Source: Azospirillum sp. 47_25
GTDB lineage: Bacteria > Pseudomonadota > Alphaproteobacteria > RF32 > CAG-239
NCBI GenBank assembly: GCA_001917125.1
Contig: MNTU01000038.1
Location: 17,459 to 81,458 of the forward strand
Direction of reading: 5' to 3'
Length of the DNA: 64,000 nucleotides
In this document: positions 1 to 7,784 of the stretch, in pieces
Layout of the letters: each line of letters begins with the position of its first letter
Position numbering within the stretch: the stretch's first letter is position 1
Program-made: the position numbers and the translations under genes
The notes under the pieces: model-generated
Database searches by the model: none
What the model was told of the DNA's origin: nothing
Seen by the model: only the letters and a program-made list of their open reading frames with translations

Positions 1-87
1 CAAGCCTGGTGCTTCCTGCGGCTGCTTGGCAAAATCTCCGTGAAAATAAGCCGTCGTCGGATTAATCAGTTTTGTTTTTTCATTCAT
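1..87 (-). CDS. SDR-family oxidoreductase, N-terminal fragment
   Basis: Twenty-nine codons run from an ATG at 87 to the window edge without a stop. A strong ribosome binding site (GGGAGGAA) lies just upstream. The peptide begins MNEKTKLINPTTAY and contains FAKQPQEAPGL, which matches the leader that precedes the Rossmann domain in YghA-like short-chain dehydrogenases. The NAD(P)-binding GxxxGIG motif and the YxxxK active site would lie outside the window, so the identification rests on the leader only. It is transcribed leftward. Confidence 0.6.
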   Translation of the reverse strand, partial: MNEKTKLINPTTAYFHGDFAKQPQEAPGL

Positions 88-182
88 TTTTTCCTCCCTG
101 ACAATATAAGTTACGCCCGGCTATTTAATCATCTTTGAACGGCTTGCACCGGTTATAAATCTAATGATTATCCTTTCCGTAC

Positions 183-219
183 AAAAAACGGAGCCGCCCC
201 AAAGGCGGCCCGTTTTTTT
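183..219. terminator. Bidirectional rho-independent terminator
   Basis: A GCCGCC/GGCGGC stem with a CCAAA loop is flanked by an A-run on the left and a run of seven T on the right, so it can act in both directions. It sits directly after the esterase stop codon and ahead of the SDR gene. Confidence 0.8.
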
Positions 220-221
220 AA

Positions 222-1208
222 TCACGCTTCGGAAGTTTCGTCTTCGACCAGACTGTCAAACACATCCTGCAACGACACGACGGCCAAAGCCAGTGCCGCT
301 TTTGTCGGCACGCTGTCGGCCAAAGCGTTCAGCATCAAAAAATCATGTATGGTTCCGTTAATCCGGACAGATCCCACCGTTACGCCGGCTTCATCCAGTT
401 TGCGGGCATATGCCTCTCCTTCATCGCGCAAAACATCATTTTCGTCAGTAATGATTAATGCTGCCGGCAAGCCTTCCAGTTCCTCGCTGGCAGCACGCAG
501 CGGACTGGCATAAATCTCCCCGCGGCTGTTTTCATCGGGAGCATACTGTTTCCAAAACCACTCCATCGCCTTCTTTGTTAACCAGGGCCCTTCGGCAAAC
601 GCGTTATATGATTTTGTTTCAAATGCGGCATCGGTCACCGGATACAGCAGCAGCTGAAAATCAATCTCCGGCTTATTATCATTGGCTTTGGCCATCAATG
701 CCATCACTGCAGCCATATTGCCGCCGACACTGTCACCCGCCACCGCCAGACGCCCGGTATCCAAATTATACTTGGCACCATATTCCGCCACATATTGCAA
801 AACGGCAAACAAATCGTTGGTCGTTTGCGGATATTGAGCCTCCGGCGAAGGCGTATAAACCGGAAACACCACCGCTGCCGGAATTTCATCGGCCAGCTGA
901 CGAATCAGACGGTCATGTGTCGTTTCGTCTCCCATCACCCAGCCGCCGCCGTGAATATAAAACACCACCGGCAGGGTATCGTCAACATCCGCAGGTCTGA
1001 CAATCAGCACCCGCATTTCCCTGCCGTTGTCCAACGGCACTTTTATCTCTTCGATTTTAGCCTCCGGTTTGACGCCCTCGTCTTTCTGAACCTCCCGAAG
1101 CACTTGGCGCGCTTCCTGCGGTGTCAGTTCATATAAAGGTTTTCCGCCGGCTTTTTCCAATTCCGATACAAACTTTTGAACCGGTTTAACCAAATCTGCC
1201 TCATGCAT
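222..1208 (-). CDS. Alpha/beta hydrolase (hormone-sensitive-lipase family esterase)
   Basis: A 328-residue cytoplasmic esterase or lipase. HGGGW (residues 86-90) is the oxyanion-hole motif of the HSL family. GDSVGG near 158-163 is the nucleophile elbow with Ser160. An Asp in the DENDVLRDEG stretch and the His of GTIHDF complete the likely triad. The ATG at 1208 was chosen because AGGAGG lies just upstream; a TTG five codons earlier would overlap that site. There is no signal peptide. The natural substrate is unknown; the family hydrolyses short acyl esters. It stands alone between the tautomerase gene and a bidirectional terminator. Confidence 0.88.
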   Translation of the reverse strand: MHEADLVKPVQKFVSELEKAGGKPLYELTPQEARQVLREVQKDEGVKPEAKIEEIKVPLDNGREMRVLIVRPADVDDTLPVVFYIHGGGWVMGDETTHDRLIRQLADEIPAAVVFPVYTPSPEAQYPQTTNDLFAVLQYVAEYGAKYNLDTGRLAVAGDSVGGNMAAVMALMAKANDNKPEIDFQLLLYPVTDAAFETKSYNAFAEGPWLTKKAMEWFWKQYAPDENSRGEIYASPLRAASEELEGLPAALIITDENDVLRDEGEAYARKLDEAGVTVGSVRINGTIHDFLMLNALADSVPTKAALALAVVSLQDVFDSLVEDETSEA

Positions 1209-1282
1209 TTTATCCTCCTGCAACTGTTTTTGTTACAAGGATATATGCCGGACAGCCGCGGTTTCAAGAGCCGGACGGCTTG

Positions 1283-1624
1283 CTATCCCATCAGCTTACC
1301 GTCATGGCTGACATTCGCCGCCGGCATGTCCGCAAAATGAATACCGACAAAAAGGCCTTCCGCCCCGAAACGGCGAACGGCAAAATCTTTCAACTGCCGA
1401 GCCAGTTCCGCCTTTTTATCGCCGAAACCGATTGACTTGAATTCAACCAGCGCCCCGATGTTTTCCGTCGTATCCCCAAACAGAATTGCCGCCCCGCTGT
1501 TAATTTTAACCGTTACATAATTTTTCGGCTTGTTCAGCACCCGAACCGCAATCTCACTGAGTTCGTCCAGCATCTCGGCAGTTACTTCCGTTCTTGCATT
1601 CGTATCTATTGTAATAAACGGCAT
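1283..1624 (-). CDS. MIF/phenylpyruvate tautomerase family protein
   Basis: 113 residues, the usual length for the macrophage-migration-inhibitory-factor branch of the tautomerase superfamily. The protein starts MPFITIDTNA, leaving Pro2 as the catalytic N-terminal base after Met removal. KPKNYVTVKIN and LVEFKSIGF match the conserved strands of the MIF fold. Family members form trimers and tautomerise phenylpyruvate or dopachrome in vitro; the physiological role in bacteria is usually unknown. It lies 44 bp upstream of the ATL gene's end, on the same strand. Confidence 0.8.
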   Translation of the reverse strand: MPFITIDTNARTEVTAEMLDELSEIAVRVLNKPKNYVTVKINSGAAILFGDTTENIGALVEFKSIGFGDKKAELARQLKDFAVRRFGAEGLFVGIHFADMPAANVSHDGKLMG

Positions 1625-1668
1625 CTTATGTCTCCTTAAGTATTTTTATGTTAAAAACCGATATTCTC

Positions 1669-1986
1669 TCACCACCACAGGCTTTCTTCCGCCTCTTCCT
1701 GCGTCCATCGGCAGAGAGCCATGTCAACCTTTTCCTCCGCGGTAAAAACGACCCCTTCGGCCTGAAGCAAAGCATACTGCCTGTCGCCGAAAGCCAATCC
1801 GCCGTCTTTATAAACCACCCGCTGCCAGGGCACATAATCTTCATCATCTGTCTGATGCAGCGCATATCCGACGGCCCGGGAAGCATGGGCATTCCCCGCC
1901 AGCCGGGCAACCTGCCCGTATGACATCACCCGCCCCGGCGGAATCCGGCAGACAATTTCATAAACCCGCCGGTTAAAATTAGTCAT
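1669..1986 (-). CDS. Alkyltransferase-like protein (ATL, MGMT-type DNA-binding)
   Basis: A 105-residue protein with the C-terminal domain fold of O6-alkylguanine-DNA alkyltransferases. The helix-turn-helix segment PPGRVMSYGQVARLAG and the arginine finger in ASRAVGYAL (Arg37) are present. The active-site PCHRV is replaced by PWQRV, with Trp54 in place of the acceptor cysteine, so it should bind and flip alkylated guanines without repairing them. Known ATLs hand such lesions to nucleotide excision repair. The start overlaps the end of the upstream lipoprotein gene by 8 bp. Confidence 0.87.
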   Translation of the reverse strand: MTNFNRRVYEIVCRIPPGRVMSYGQVARLAGNAHASRAVGYALHQTDDEDYVPWQRVVYKDGGLAFGDRQYALLQAEGVVFTAEEKVDMALCRWTQEEAEESLWW

Positions 1987-2332
1987 CGCTGCCCCGGGAA
2001 AATTGCAAAACAGCCTTTCCTGCCTGCAAAACCAGTTCCCGGTCAGTCAGTTTTTTAATCCGATACGCCTCGCTGAAATCTATTGTCTGACCGTTGCCGA
2101 TGCTCTTGCCTTGCAAAACCAGCTCACTGCCGCGGCGGCTCCAGCTCTCGTAAACCAGCGTGCTCATATTGATTGAAGAAGCCTTGCCGCCATCTTCCAG
2201 CCAAACGCCCTGCACGGCTCCCGCCATTCCCGGCACCGGCTGCAGCCATTTTCCCTCAACTGCCGGCTCATGACAACCTGCCAGCAGCATCAGCGGCAAA
2301 AACAGCAGCAAATTCTGTAATTTTATCATCAT
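1979..2332 (-). CDS. Small lipoprotein, lipocalin-like
   Basis: 117 residues. A type II signal peptide ends in the lipobox LLAGC, so the mature protein should be lipid-anchored at the cysteine near residue 19. The rest is a single small beta-rich domain beginning VEGKWLQPV and containing QGVWLEDGGKA and LVLQAGKAVLQF, a pattern common in lipocalin-like lipoproteins. Function is unknown. It overlaps the start of the ATL gene by 8 bp, suggesting co-transcription. Confidence 0.7.
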   Translation of the reverse strand: MMIKLQNLLLFLPLMLLAGCHEPAVEGKWLQPVPGMAGAVQGVWLEDGGKASSINMSTLVYESWSRRGSELVLQGKSIGNGQTIDFSEAYRIKKLTDRELVLQAGKAVLQFSRGSDD

Positions 2333-2352
2333 TCTTCTCCTTGTTAAACCTG

Positions 2353-4275
2353 TTAGTCATCGGCCTTTTCTGACGGCTCGGCTTTTTCGCCGTGATGCCC
2401 GCGCAGATTGGCCAGAAATTGAGCCTCTATCTTCATATATTGGGTCAGCAGCCATTTCGACTGCGCGAGAACAATGACGGAAATCAGCAACAACAGCAGC
2501 GAAACTTTGGCATCCTCGGTCAAAAACTTGTGAACCACCATCACAATGAAAAACGCCACCACCAAAAGCCGGAAACTGGTCATCAAAACCAGCGGCAGCC
2601 GATTCGTCTTTTTTGATATCCAGAGTTTGTAATAAATCTTGGCCAAAATGCTGTTTGAAATAAAAAAGTTTTTGACGTTTTCGGCATTTTCTCCCCAATT
2701 GCCGCAAAAATCAAATTTTTCGCCTACTTTTTTTACCCAGCTGTTTTCGGTTACGCTTTCTGCCCGCGATTTTCTGATTTTACACAAAACCTTCACTGCC
2801 GTATCCCTCAGAAAAGCCGGCAAAATCGCTTCCCAGCCGATTAGCGCCTTCAAAAACGGCGCCATGGCAATCAGCGTAACCGCCGTCATCACGACCCGGC
2901 CGCCTATTCCCGGTAAAACTCCGGCCACCAACGGCTGCAGATAATGTCCCGACAGCAGAATAATCGTATATAAAATCATTGAGAACAAAATCATGCGCAG
3001 CAAATAATTTTTAAACAGCTCGGTCCATAACCGCTCTTCCGAAGGGCTGACTTTAACTTCTTTCTCCGTCCGGCTGATATAAGCCTGCCATGATTTCGGC
3101 GCCGCCCGCAAAACAAACTGATAAAAAGGGCCGGCCGCTTTAATCATCATTGGCGTCAAAAATGTGGTAATTACCGAAACGGCCACAATAATCGGATAAA
3201 CCCGGGCATCCAGAACTTTCAGACTCAAACCGAGACTGGCAATAATAAAAGCAAATTCACCCACCTGAGCCAAAGAAAAACCGCACAAAATCGCCGTTTT
3301 CACAGGCTGTCCGGAGATAATGAATCCCAAACAGGAAAAAGCCACCTTGCCGGCAATAACAATCAGCGTAATCAAAAAAATCGGCCAGGCAAACTCGACA
3401 AACATCGACGGATCAACCATCATTCCGACCGAAACAAAAAATACCGCGCCGAAAAAATCCTTAATCGGCTGAATATTGCGCTCGATTCGGTGAATCAGGC
3501 TGCTCTCCGCTAAAATAGACCCCATGATAAAAGCGCCCAGCGCTGCGGAAAAACCGGAATATGTTGCCATATAAACCATGCCGAAACACAAACTGATGGT
3601 AATCAGCAGCAACATTTCATCCGTCAGAAAGCCTTCGATTCGTTTCAAAAAAGTCGGCACCAGATAAATGCCGCTGACAAAACACAACACCAAAAAAGAA
3701 ATCAGTTTCAGCGTACTTATCAGCAGTTCCCCACCGTCAATACTGTTGCCGAGAGCAATTGTCGGCAGCAGCACCAGCATCAGGATTCCCATAATATCTT
3801 CCACCACCAACACCCCGAAAACCAAATCCGTAAACCGCTGTTTTTTTACGTTAAGGTCATCAAAAGCCTTAATGATAATCGTCGTTGACGACATTGAAAT
3901 CATGCTGCCGAGAAAAAAACTGTCCATCGTTGACCAGCCGAGCAGAATACCGGTGCTGTATCCTAAATAAAGCATAAACAGAATATTGGCATTGGCCGTA
4001 ATCATTGCCGCTTTGCCTACGTTCATCATCTTTTTAAAACTGAATTCCAGCCCCAGCCCGAACAATAAAAAAATCACGCCGATATCTGCCCACAATGTCA
4101 GGTTCTCCCTGTCGCTGACAGTCGGCAGCAAATTAAAAAACGGACCCGCCAGAATTCCCGCCACGACATACCCCAGCACAATCGGCTGTTTCAGCTTTTT
4201 ACAGATAAGCGTGGTTATTCCGGCATAAATGGTAATTAATGTCAGATCGACAATCAGGGCATGAATATGATGCAT
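2353..4275 (-). CDS. CPA2-family monovalent cation:proton antiporter (KefB-like)
   Basis: 640 residues from the ATG at 4275 (a TTG six codons upstream is less likely). The first ~390 residues are the Na/H exchanger membrane domain of CPA2 transporters, recognised by QPIVLGYVVAGILAGP, FLLFGLGLEFS and SMSSTTIIIKAF. Unlike KefB/KefC there is no TrkA-N nucleotide-binding domain. The C-terminal half instead has two further membrane regions (about 425-480 and 565-610) joined by a basic linker. It probably exchanges K+ or Na+ for H+ across the inner membrane. Confidence 0.85.
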   Translation of the reverse strand: MHHIHALIVDLTLITIYAGITTLICKKLKQPIVLGYVVAGILAGPFFNLLPTVSDRENLTLWADIGVIFLLFGLGLEFSFKKMMNVGKAAMITANANILFMLYLGYSTGILLGWSTMDSFFLGSMISMSSTTIIIKAFDDLNVKKQRFTDLVFGVLVVEDIMGILMLVLLPTIALGNSIDGGELLISTLKLISFLVLCFVSGIYLVPTFLKRIEGFLTDEMLLLITISLCFGMVYMATYSGFSAALGAFIMGSILAESSLIHRIERNIQPIKDFFGAVFFVSVGMMVDPSMFVEFAWPIFLITLIVIAGKVAFSCLGFIISGQPVKTAILCGFSLAQVGEFAFIIASLGLSLKVLDARVYPIIVAVSVITTFLTPMMIKAAGPFYQFVLRAAPKSWQAYISRTEKEVKVSPSEERLWTELFKNYLLRMILFSMILYTIILLSGHYLQPLVAGVLPGIGGRVVMTAVTLIAMAPFLKALIGWEAILPAFLRDTAVKVLCKIRKSRAESVTENSWVKKVGEKFDFCGNWGENAENVKNFFISNSILAKIYYKLWISKKTNRLPLVLMTSFRLLVVAFFIVMVVHKFLTEDAKVSLLLLLISVIVLAQSKWLLTQYMKIEAQFLANLRGHHGEKAEPSEKADD

Positions 4276-4353
4276 TCTTTTTCCGTTGCGCAATAAATTG
4301 AATTTCTGCGTTAAAAATAGTTTGTTACGGTTTAAATTTCATTAAAATTGAGA

Positions 4354-5358
4354 TTAAACAATTTCAAAACACATTGCCGTAGCATCATCGGCACTTCCCG
4401 TCTCTTTTCTGCCTTGGACAACTTTCATTGCCGAAGCACTGACATCTCCCGCCGATTTTAGTTCATACTGTCTTAATTTCTGCCCCAGAGCCGCCAATGA
4501 GGAAAACGTTTTGCCCGCTGCCGCCAGCTCTGCGGCATCTGCCAGACCAAACTTAAGAACTTTCTCAATAAAACCGTCGGAACTCAGCATAAACGATTTC
4601 AACTCGGACGCTGAAACGGACATTTCCCAAACATCGCCCCGGTTCAGATAATTTATTTTTCTCCCGGCGGCCGACACCGGCTCCGCTCCGCCGATGAAAC
4701 GATCCAAAACCGCGTCTCCGCCATAAAAGGGAACCCAATACCCGCCAGGAAAAACCCCGAGGCTTTGCCGGGTTTGTTTCATATAGAAATATCTGACCTT
4801 AGCTTTCTCCTCCGCCGGAAGGTTATCAAAATCCGGCTTCTCCCGGCGGATTTCAGCTTCACGCGCAGCTCTTATCTTTTCCAACACCGGACTGCCGACA
4901 ACGGTTTCCAGCTTCCCGTCCCGATATTCAAGCAGCAAACAACAGTCCCCCGAACCGACGGCCTCCCACCGGCTGCCCCTCTGCCGAACGGCAATAGCTG
5001 CCGCTGAGGGCGTCCGAAAACGTTCACAAGAACCGAACAACGGCTGCACCTGCCGCGTTGCTTCCCCAACCGAAAGTTTTAGAACCTGCCGCAGTCCGAG
5101 CCTTTCATCCGCCATATTCGCCAGCAGACGTTCAGCCAGTTTCTCGGCCCACACTCTTGCCGACGAATATCCCCCGCTCACTATATCCGGCAGACTGACA
5201 AGATTTCCCCGAACATCAACGTCTTTAAGAAATCCTGTGGCCCCGTCGGCAACAACTGCCGCTCCCGAAACATTTCCCTGACCGCACTCATCATAAAGCA
5301 TAACGTCCTCTTGCTTAATGTCATTCATATCCAGAGAACTGATTAATTTTAAAGCCAT
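4354..5358 (-). CDS. PP2C-type serine/threonine phosphatase
   Basis: 334 residues with the metal-binding motifs of the PP2C family in order: VADGATG (Asp38-Gly39), GSGDCCLLL, MLSSDGF and the C-terminal DDATAM. These Asp residues bind the Mn/Mg pair. A charged insert at about 165-200 (EIRREKPDFDNLPAEEKAK) separates the third and fourth blocks. No membrane segment or signal peptide is seen, so it is cytoplasmic. The partner kinase is not adjacent; the only kinase in this window is the island kinase at 49 kb, and no link between them is implied. Confidence 0.8.
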   Translation of the reverse strand: MALKLISSLDMNDIKQEDVMLYDECGQGNVSGAAVVADGATGFLKDVDVRGNLVSLPDIVSGGYSSARVWAEKLAERLLANMADERLGLRQVLKLSVGEATRQVQPLFGSCERFRTPSAAAIAVRQRGSRWEAVGSGDCCLLLEYRDGKLETVVGSPVLEKIRAAREAEIRREKPDFDNLPAEEKAKVRYFYMKQTRQSLGVFPGGYWVPFYGGDAVLDRFIGGAEPVSAAGRKINYLNRGDVWEMSVSASELKSFMLSSDGFIEKVLKFGLADAAELAAAGKTFSSLAALGQKLRQYELKSAGDVSASAMKVVQGRKETGSADDATAMCFEIV

Positions 5359-5470
5359 TGCCTGCCCTTTTTAATGCCGGAATAACCCAAACTGCTTTAA
5401 CAATATATTGATTCTCTTAAATTTTATTTACCGAAAATAAAAATTTTCGGCTCACTCCGTCCCGAACAAT

Positions 5471-5492
5471 AAAGCCGCGTCACCGCGGCTTT
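5471..5492. terminator. Hairpin downstream of trpS
   Basis: A perfect 9-bp stem AAAGCCGCG/CGCGGCTTT with a TCAC loop sits 33 bp beyond the trpS stop codon. The T-run following it is short on the minus strand, so termination may be partial. Confidence 0.55.
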
Positions 5493-5524
5493 ATAAATGT
5501 CAAATTTTCTTTTTTGGAAACAAA

Positions 5525-6583
5525 TTACTTATACAGAGAATTGCCTTTAAAGTAATTAATTCCCATTGCCGTTTTCACTTCGTCCAGCGTTCGGGAAGCC
5601 GTTTCTCTCGCTTTTTCGCTGCCGGCTTTCAACATATCGAAAATCTGTCCCAAATCCTGAGCAAAAACTTCCCGTTTTTCGCGGATAGGTTTCAGCTCGT
5701 TCTGTAAAATTTCATTCAAAAATTTCTTAACCGTCCCGTCACCCAGACCGCCTTTGCGGTAATGCGCTTTCAGTTCGTCAAGATTCTGATAGGACGGCAG
5801 AAAAGCGGCAAAATGTTCGTCACGGCAAAAGGCATCCAAATAAATAAACACCGGGTTATTTTCGGTATGCCCCGGATCCTCCACTCGCAGATGAGTCGGA
5901 TCGGTAAACATGCTCTGAACTTTTTTCTTCAGCTCATTCGAACTGTCTGACAGATAAATGCAATTGCCCAAAGACTTGCTCATTTTCGCCGCACCGTCTA
6001 ACCCCGGCAAACGGGAACACATGCTGTTTTCCGGCAAAATGGCCGTCGGTTCCGCCAAAACCTCTTTATAAATCGTATTGAACGAACGCACGATTTCCCG
6101 GGTCTGCTCAATCATCGGCAGCTGATCTTCGCCGACCGGCACCAGATTCGCTTTAAATGCGGTAATGTCAGCCGCCTGACTTATCGGATAAGTAAAGAAA
6201 CCGACCGGAATGCTCTGTTTAAACCCGCGCATCTGAATCTCGTTTTTAACCGTCGGATTCCGTTGCAAACGAGAAACCGTAACCAAATTCATATAATAGA
6301 AAGATAACTCGCAAAGTTCGGGAATCTGCGATTGAATAAAAATCGTCGCTTTTTTCGGATCCAAACCGCAGGCCAGATAATCCAGCGCCACTTCCGAAAT
6401 ATTGTTCCGAACTTTGTTAATGTCGTCGGCATTGTCCGTCAACGCCTGCGCATCGGCAATCATAATATAAATATTCTGATAATTACCGCTGTTCTGCATC
6501 TCGACACGGCGCTTTAACGAACCGACATAATGCCCCAAATGCAGTTTTCCGGTGGGTCTGTCCCCGGTTAAAATAACGTCCAT
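5525..6583 (-). CDS. trpS: Tryptophanyl-tRNA synthetase
   Basis: A class I aminoacyl-tRNA synthetase of 352 residues that charges tRNA-Trp. The N-terminus [20 protein letters not shown] carries the HIGH-type motif (HLGH), and AKMSKSLGN is the KMSKS loop that stabilises ATP. The length and the GDRPTG start match bacterial TrpS. It is monocistronic, with about 165 bp before the PP2C gene. Confidence 0.95.
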   Translation of the reverse strand: MDVILTGDRPTGKLHLGHYVGSLKRRVEMQNSGNYQNIYIMIADAQALTDNADDINKVRNNISEVALDYLACGLDPKKATIFIQSQIPELCELSFYYMNLVTVSRLQRNPTVKNEIQMRGFKQSIPVGFFTYPISQAADITAFKANLVPVGEDQLPMIEQTREIVRSFNTIYKEVLAEPTAILPENSMCSRLPGLDGAAKMSKSLGNCIYLSDSSNELKKKVQSMFTDPTHLRVEDPGHTENNPVFIYLDAFCRDEHFAAFLPSYQNLDELKAHYRKGGLGDGTVKKFLNEILQNELKPIREKREVFAQDLGQIFDMLKAGSEKARETASRTLDEVKTAMGINYFKGNSLYK

Positions 6584-6693
6584 GAATATAATCCCTCAAA
6601 AAATTTCTTCTTCAAGCAATTAGCATACCCCGCTAACCTTGTCAAGCTGACAGCCGCCCCGGAAACCCTGCCGGAAAACTTTTTATCCATAAA

Positions 6694-6830
6694 TGGCACA
6701 CCCGGAGAGATTGGCTCCTTTCAGTCGCCGCTGCGTCGTCGTTCGGCTTCGCCTCACCGGCATACGCTGTCTGCCTCTCCTCCTTGTCAAACCCACTTTT
6801 TCGCAGGTTCAAATCCACCGATACCCAACA
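6694..6830. repeat. Intergenic cassette A with tRNA-end-like termini
   Basis: This spacer begins TGGCACACCCGGAGAGATT, resembling the reverse complement of the neighbouring tRNA-Arg 3' end. It ends GCAGGTTCAAATCCACC, which looks like a T-arm on the opposite strand. Between them is about 100 bp of CG-rich non-coding sequence with no supported ORF. It is followed by a terminator hairpin and then by the similar cassette B. Confidence 0.45.
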
Positions 6831-6831
6831 T

Positions 6832-6866
6832 AAAAAATACCACCCGCTGAAGGGGTGGCATTTTTT
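6832..6866. terminator. Bidirectional terminator between cassettes A and B
   Basis: A-run, CCACCC stem, GGGGTGG return arm and six T. It is symmetric enough to stop transcription from either side. Confidence 0.75.
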
Positions 6867-6867
6867 A

Positions 6868-7026
6868 TGGCGTACCCGGAGGAAGCGTTAAGTAAAAATA
6901 ACCGCTGCTCCGGTTATTTTTATCTGCAAGCTCTCTGTAACATCTTAATGAGTGAGGAAAATTCTTGACCGAAACGAATTTAGATGCCTGAGAACGAACC
7001 CGGGTTCGACCCTTCCGGGAAGCCAC
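6868..7026. repeat. Intergenic cassette B with tRNA-end-like termini
   Basis: The left end TGGCGTACCCGGAGG is identical over 15 bases to the reverse complement of the tRNA-Arg 3' end, then diverges. The right end GGGTTCGACCCTTCCGGGA followed by AGCCA looks like a T-arm plus acceptor on the plus strand. Read inward, the two ends are imperfect inverted repeats. No anticodon arm or D arm lies between them, so neither end belongs to a complete tRNA. Confidence 0.5.
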
Positions 7027-7066
7027 AAAAATAGCTCCTCACCTTCACGGTGGGGAGCTGTTTTTT
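7027..7066. terminator. Terminator downstream of tRNA-Arg
   Basis: An 11-bp stem AGCTCCTCACC/GGTGGGGAGCT (one G-U pair) with a TTCAC loop. An A/T-run follows on either strand. It lies immediately after the tRNA 3' end. Confidence 0.75.
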
Positions 7067-7070
7067 AATC

Positions 7071-7147
7071 TGGCGTACCCGGAGGGATTCGAACCCACGA
7101 CCTTTGGCGTCGGAGGCCAACACTCTATCCAACTGAGCTACGGGTAC
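7071..7147 (-). tRNA. tRNA-Arg (anticodon CCG)
   Basis: A full cloverleaf on the minus strand. The acceptor GTACCCG pairs with CGGGTAC, and CCA is encoded. The anticodon stem TTGGC/GCCAA holds the loop CTCCGAC, giving anticodon CCG for codon CGG. The T-arm is GTGGGTTCGAATCCC. Two decayed copies of its 3' end lie downstream. Confidence 0.95.
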
Positions 7148-7252
7148 ATCAAAACAGAGATACTTCTAGCCCATTTTATTTTAATACTCAAGAAAAATTT
7201 GAATTTACGCCGATATTTCTATAACCGGAAAGCCCGAACACGCATTTTTTGC

Positions 7253-7281
7253 TTGACTTAGCTTAAAATTATAGTTATTAA
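7253..7281 (+). promoter_or_regulatory. Probable rpmB promoter
   Basis: TTGACT, a 17-bp spacer and TATTAA lie about 45 bp upstream of the rpmB start. Confidence 0.5.
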
Positions 7282-7326
7282 CAAGCAACAAGTTTATTTA
7301 TTCAAGTTAAATGAGGATATTTCATC

Positions 7327-7614
7327 ATGGCTAAAAAATGTGATTTAACCGGCACCGGCGCTATGAGCGGCAACAATGTCAGCCACGCTAACAACCGCAC
7401 TCGCCGCCGTTTTCTGCCGAATTTGCAGGTTGTTTCCCTGCTGAGCGAAACTCTGGGCAAAATTTTCAAACTGAAGGTTACTTCTGCAACATTGCGTTCG
7501 ATTGAACACAACGGCGGTTTGGATTCTTATTTGGAATCGACCTCCAACAGCAAACTGACCGAAGAAGCTAAAAAAATCAAAAAAAGCATTGCTAAAAATA
7601 AAGCTTCCAAATAA
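7327..7614 (+). CDS. rpmB: 50S ribosomal protein L28
   Basis: 95 residues. MAKKCDLTGTGAMSGNNVSHANN is the L28 N-terminus, followed by TRRRFLPNLQ. L28 binds 23S rRNA and joins late in 50S assembly. The protein carries the lysine-rich C-terminal extension common in alphaproteobacteria. It is a single-gene unit with its own promoter-like sequence and a strong terminator. Confidence 0.97.
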   Translation: MAKKCDLTGTGAMSGNNVSHANNRTRRRFLPNLQVVSLLSETLGKIFKLKVTSATLRSIEHNGGLDSYLESTSNSKLTEEAKKIKKSIAKNKASK

Positions 7615-7635
7615 GTTTGGTATTAAGGTTTTAAG

Positions 7636-7671
7636 AATATCCTCCCCTTTTCCGGCGGAGGATATTTTTTT
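7636..7671 (+). terminator. rpmB terminator
   Basis: AATATCCTCC pairs with GGAGGATATT around a short loop and is followed by a T-run. Confidence 0.85.
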
Positions 7672-7784
7672 ATCCCCATAATTCACAGACCGGAGAAAAG
7701 GGCTCTCAAAAAACCGATTGCCTTTCTGTAAATTTACGCTATAACCAACTCCAGAGAAACGTTTTAAGAGATAGAGTAACCGCA

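Noticed and set aside
6990..7026. Possible tRNA on the plus strand (GGGTTCGACCCTTCCGGGA)
   Set aside because: Only a T-arm and part of an acceptor; no anticodon or D arm upstream.
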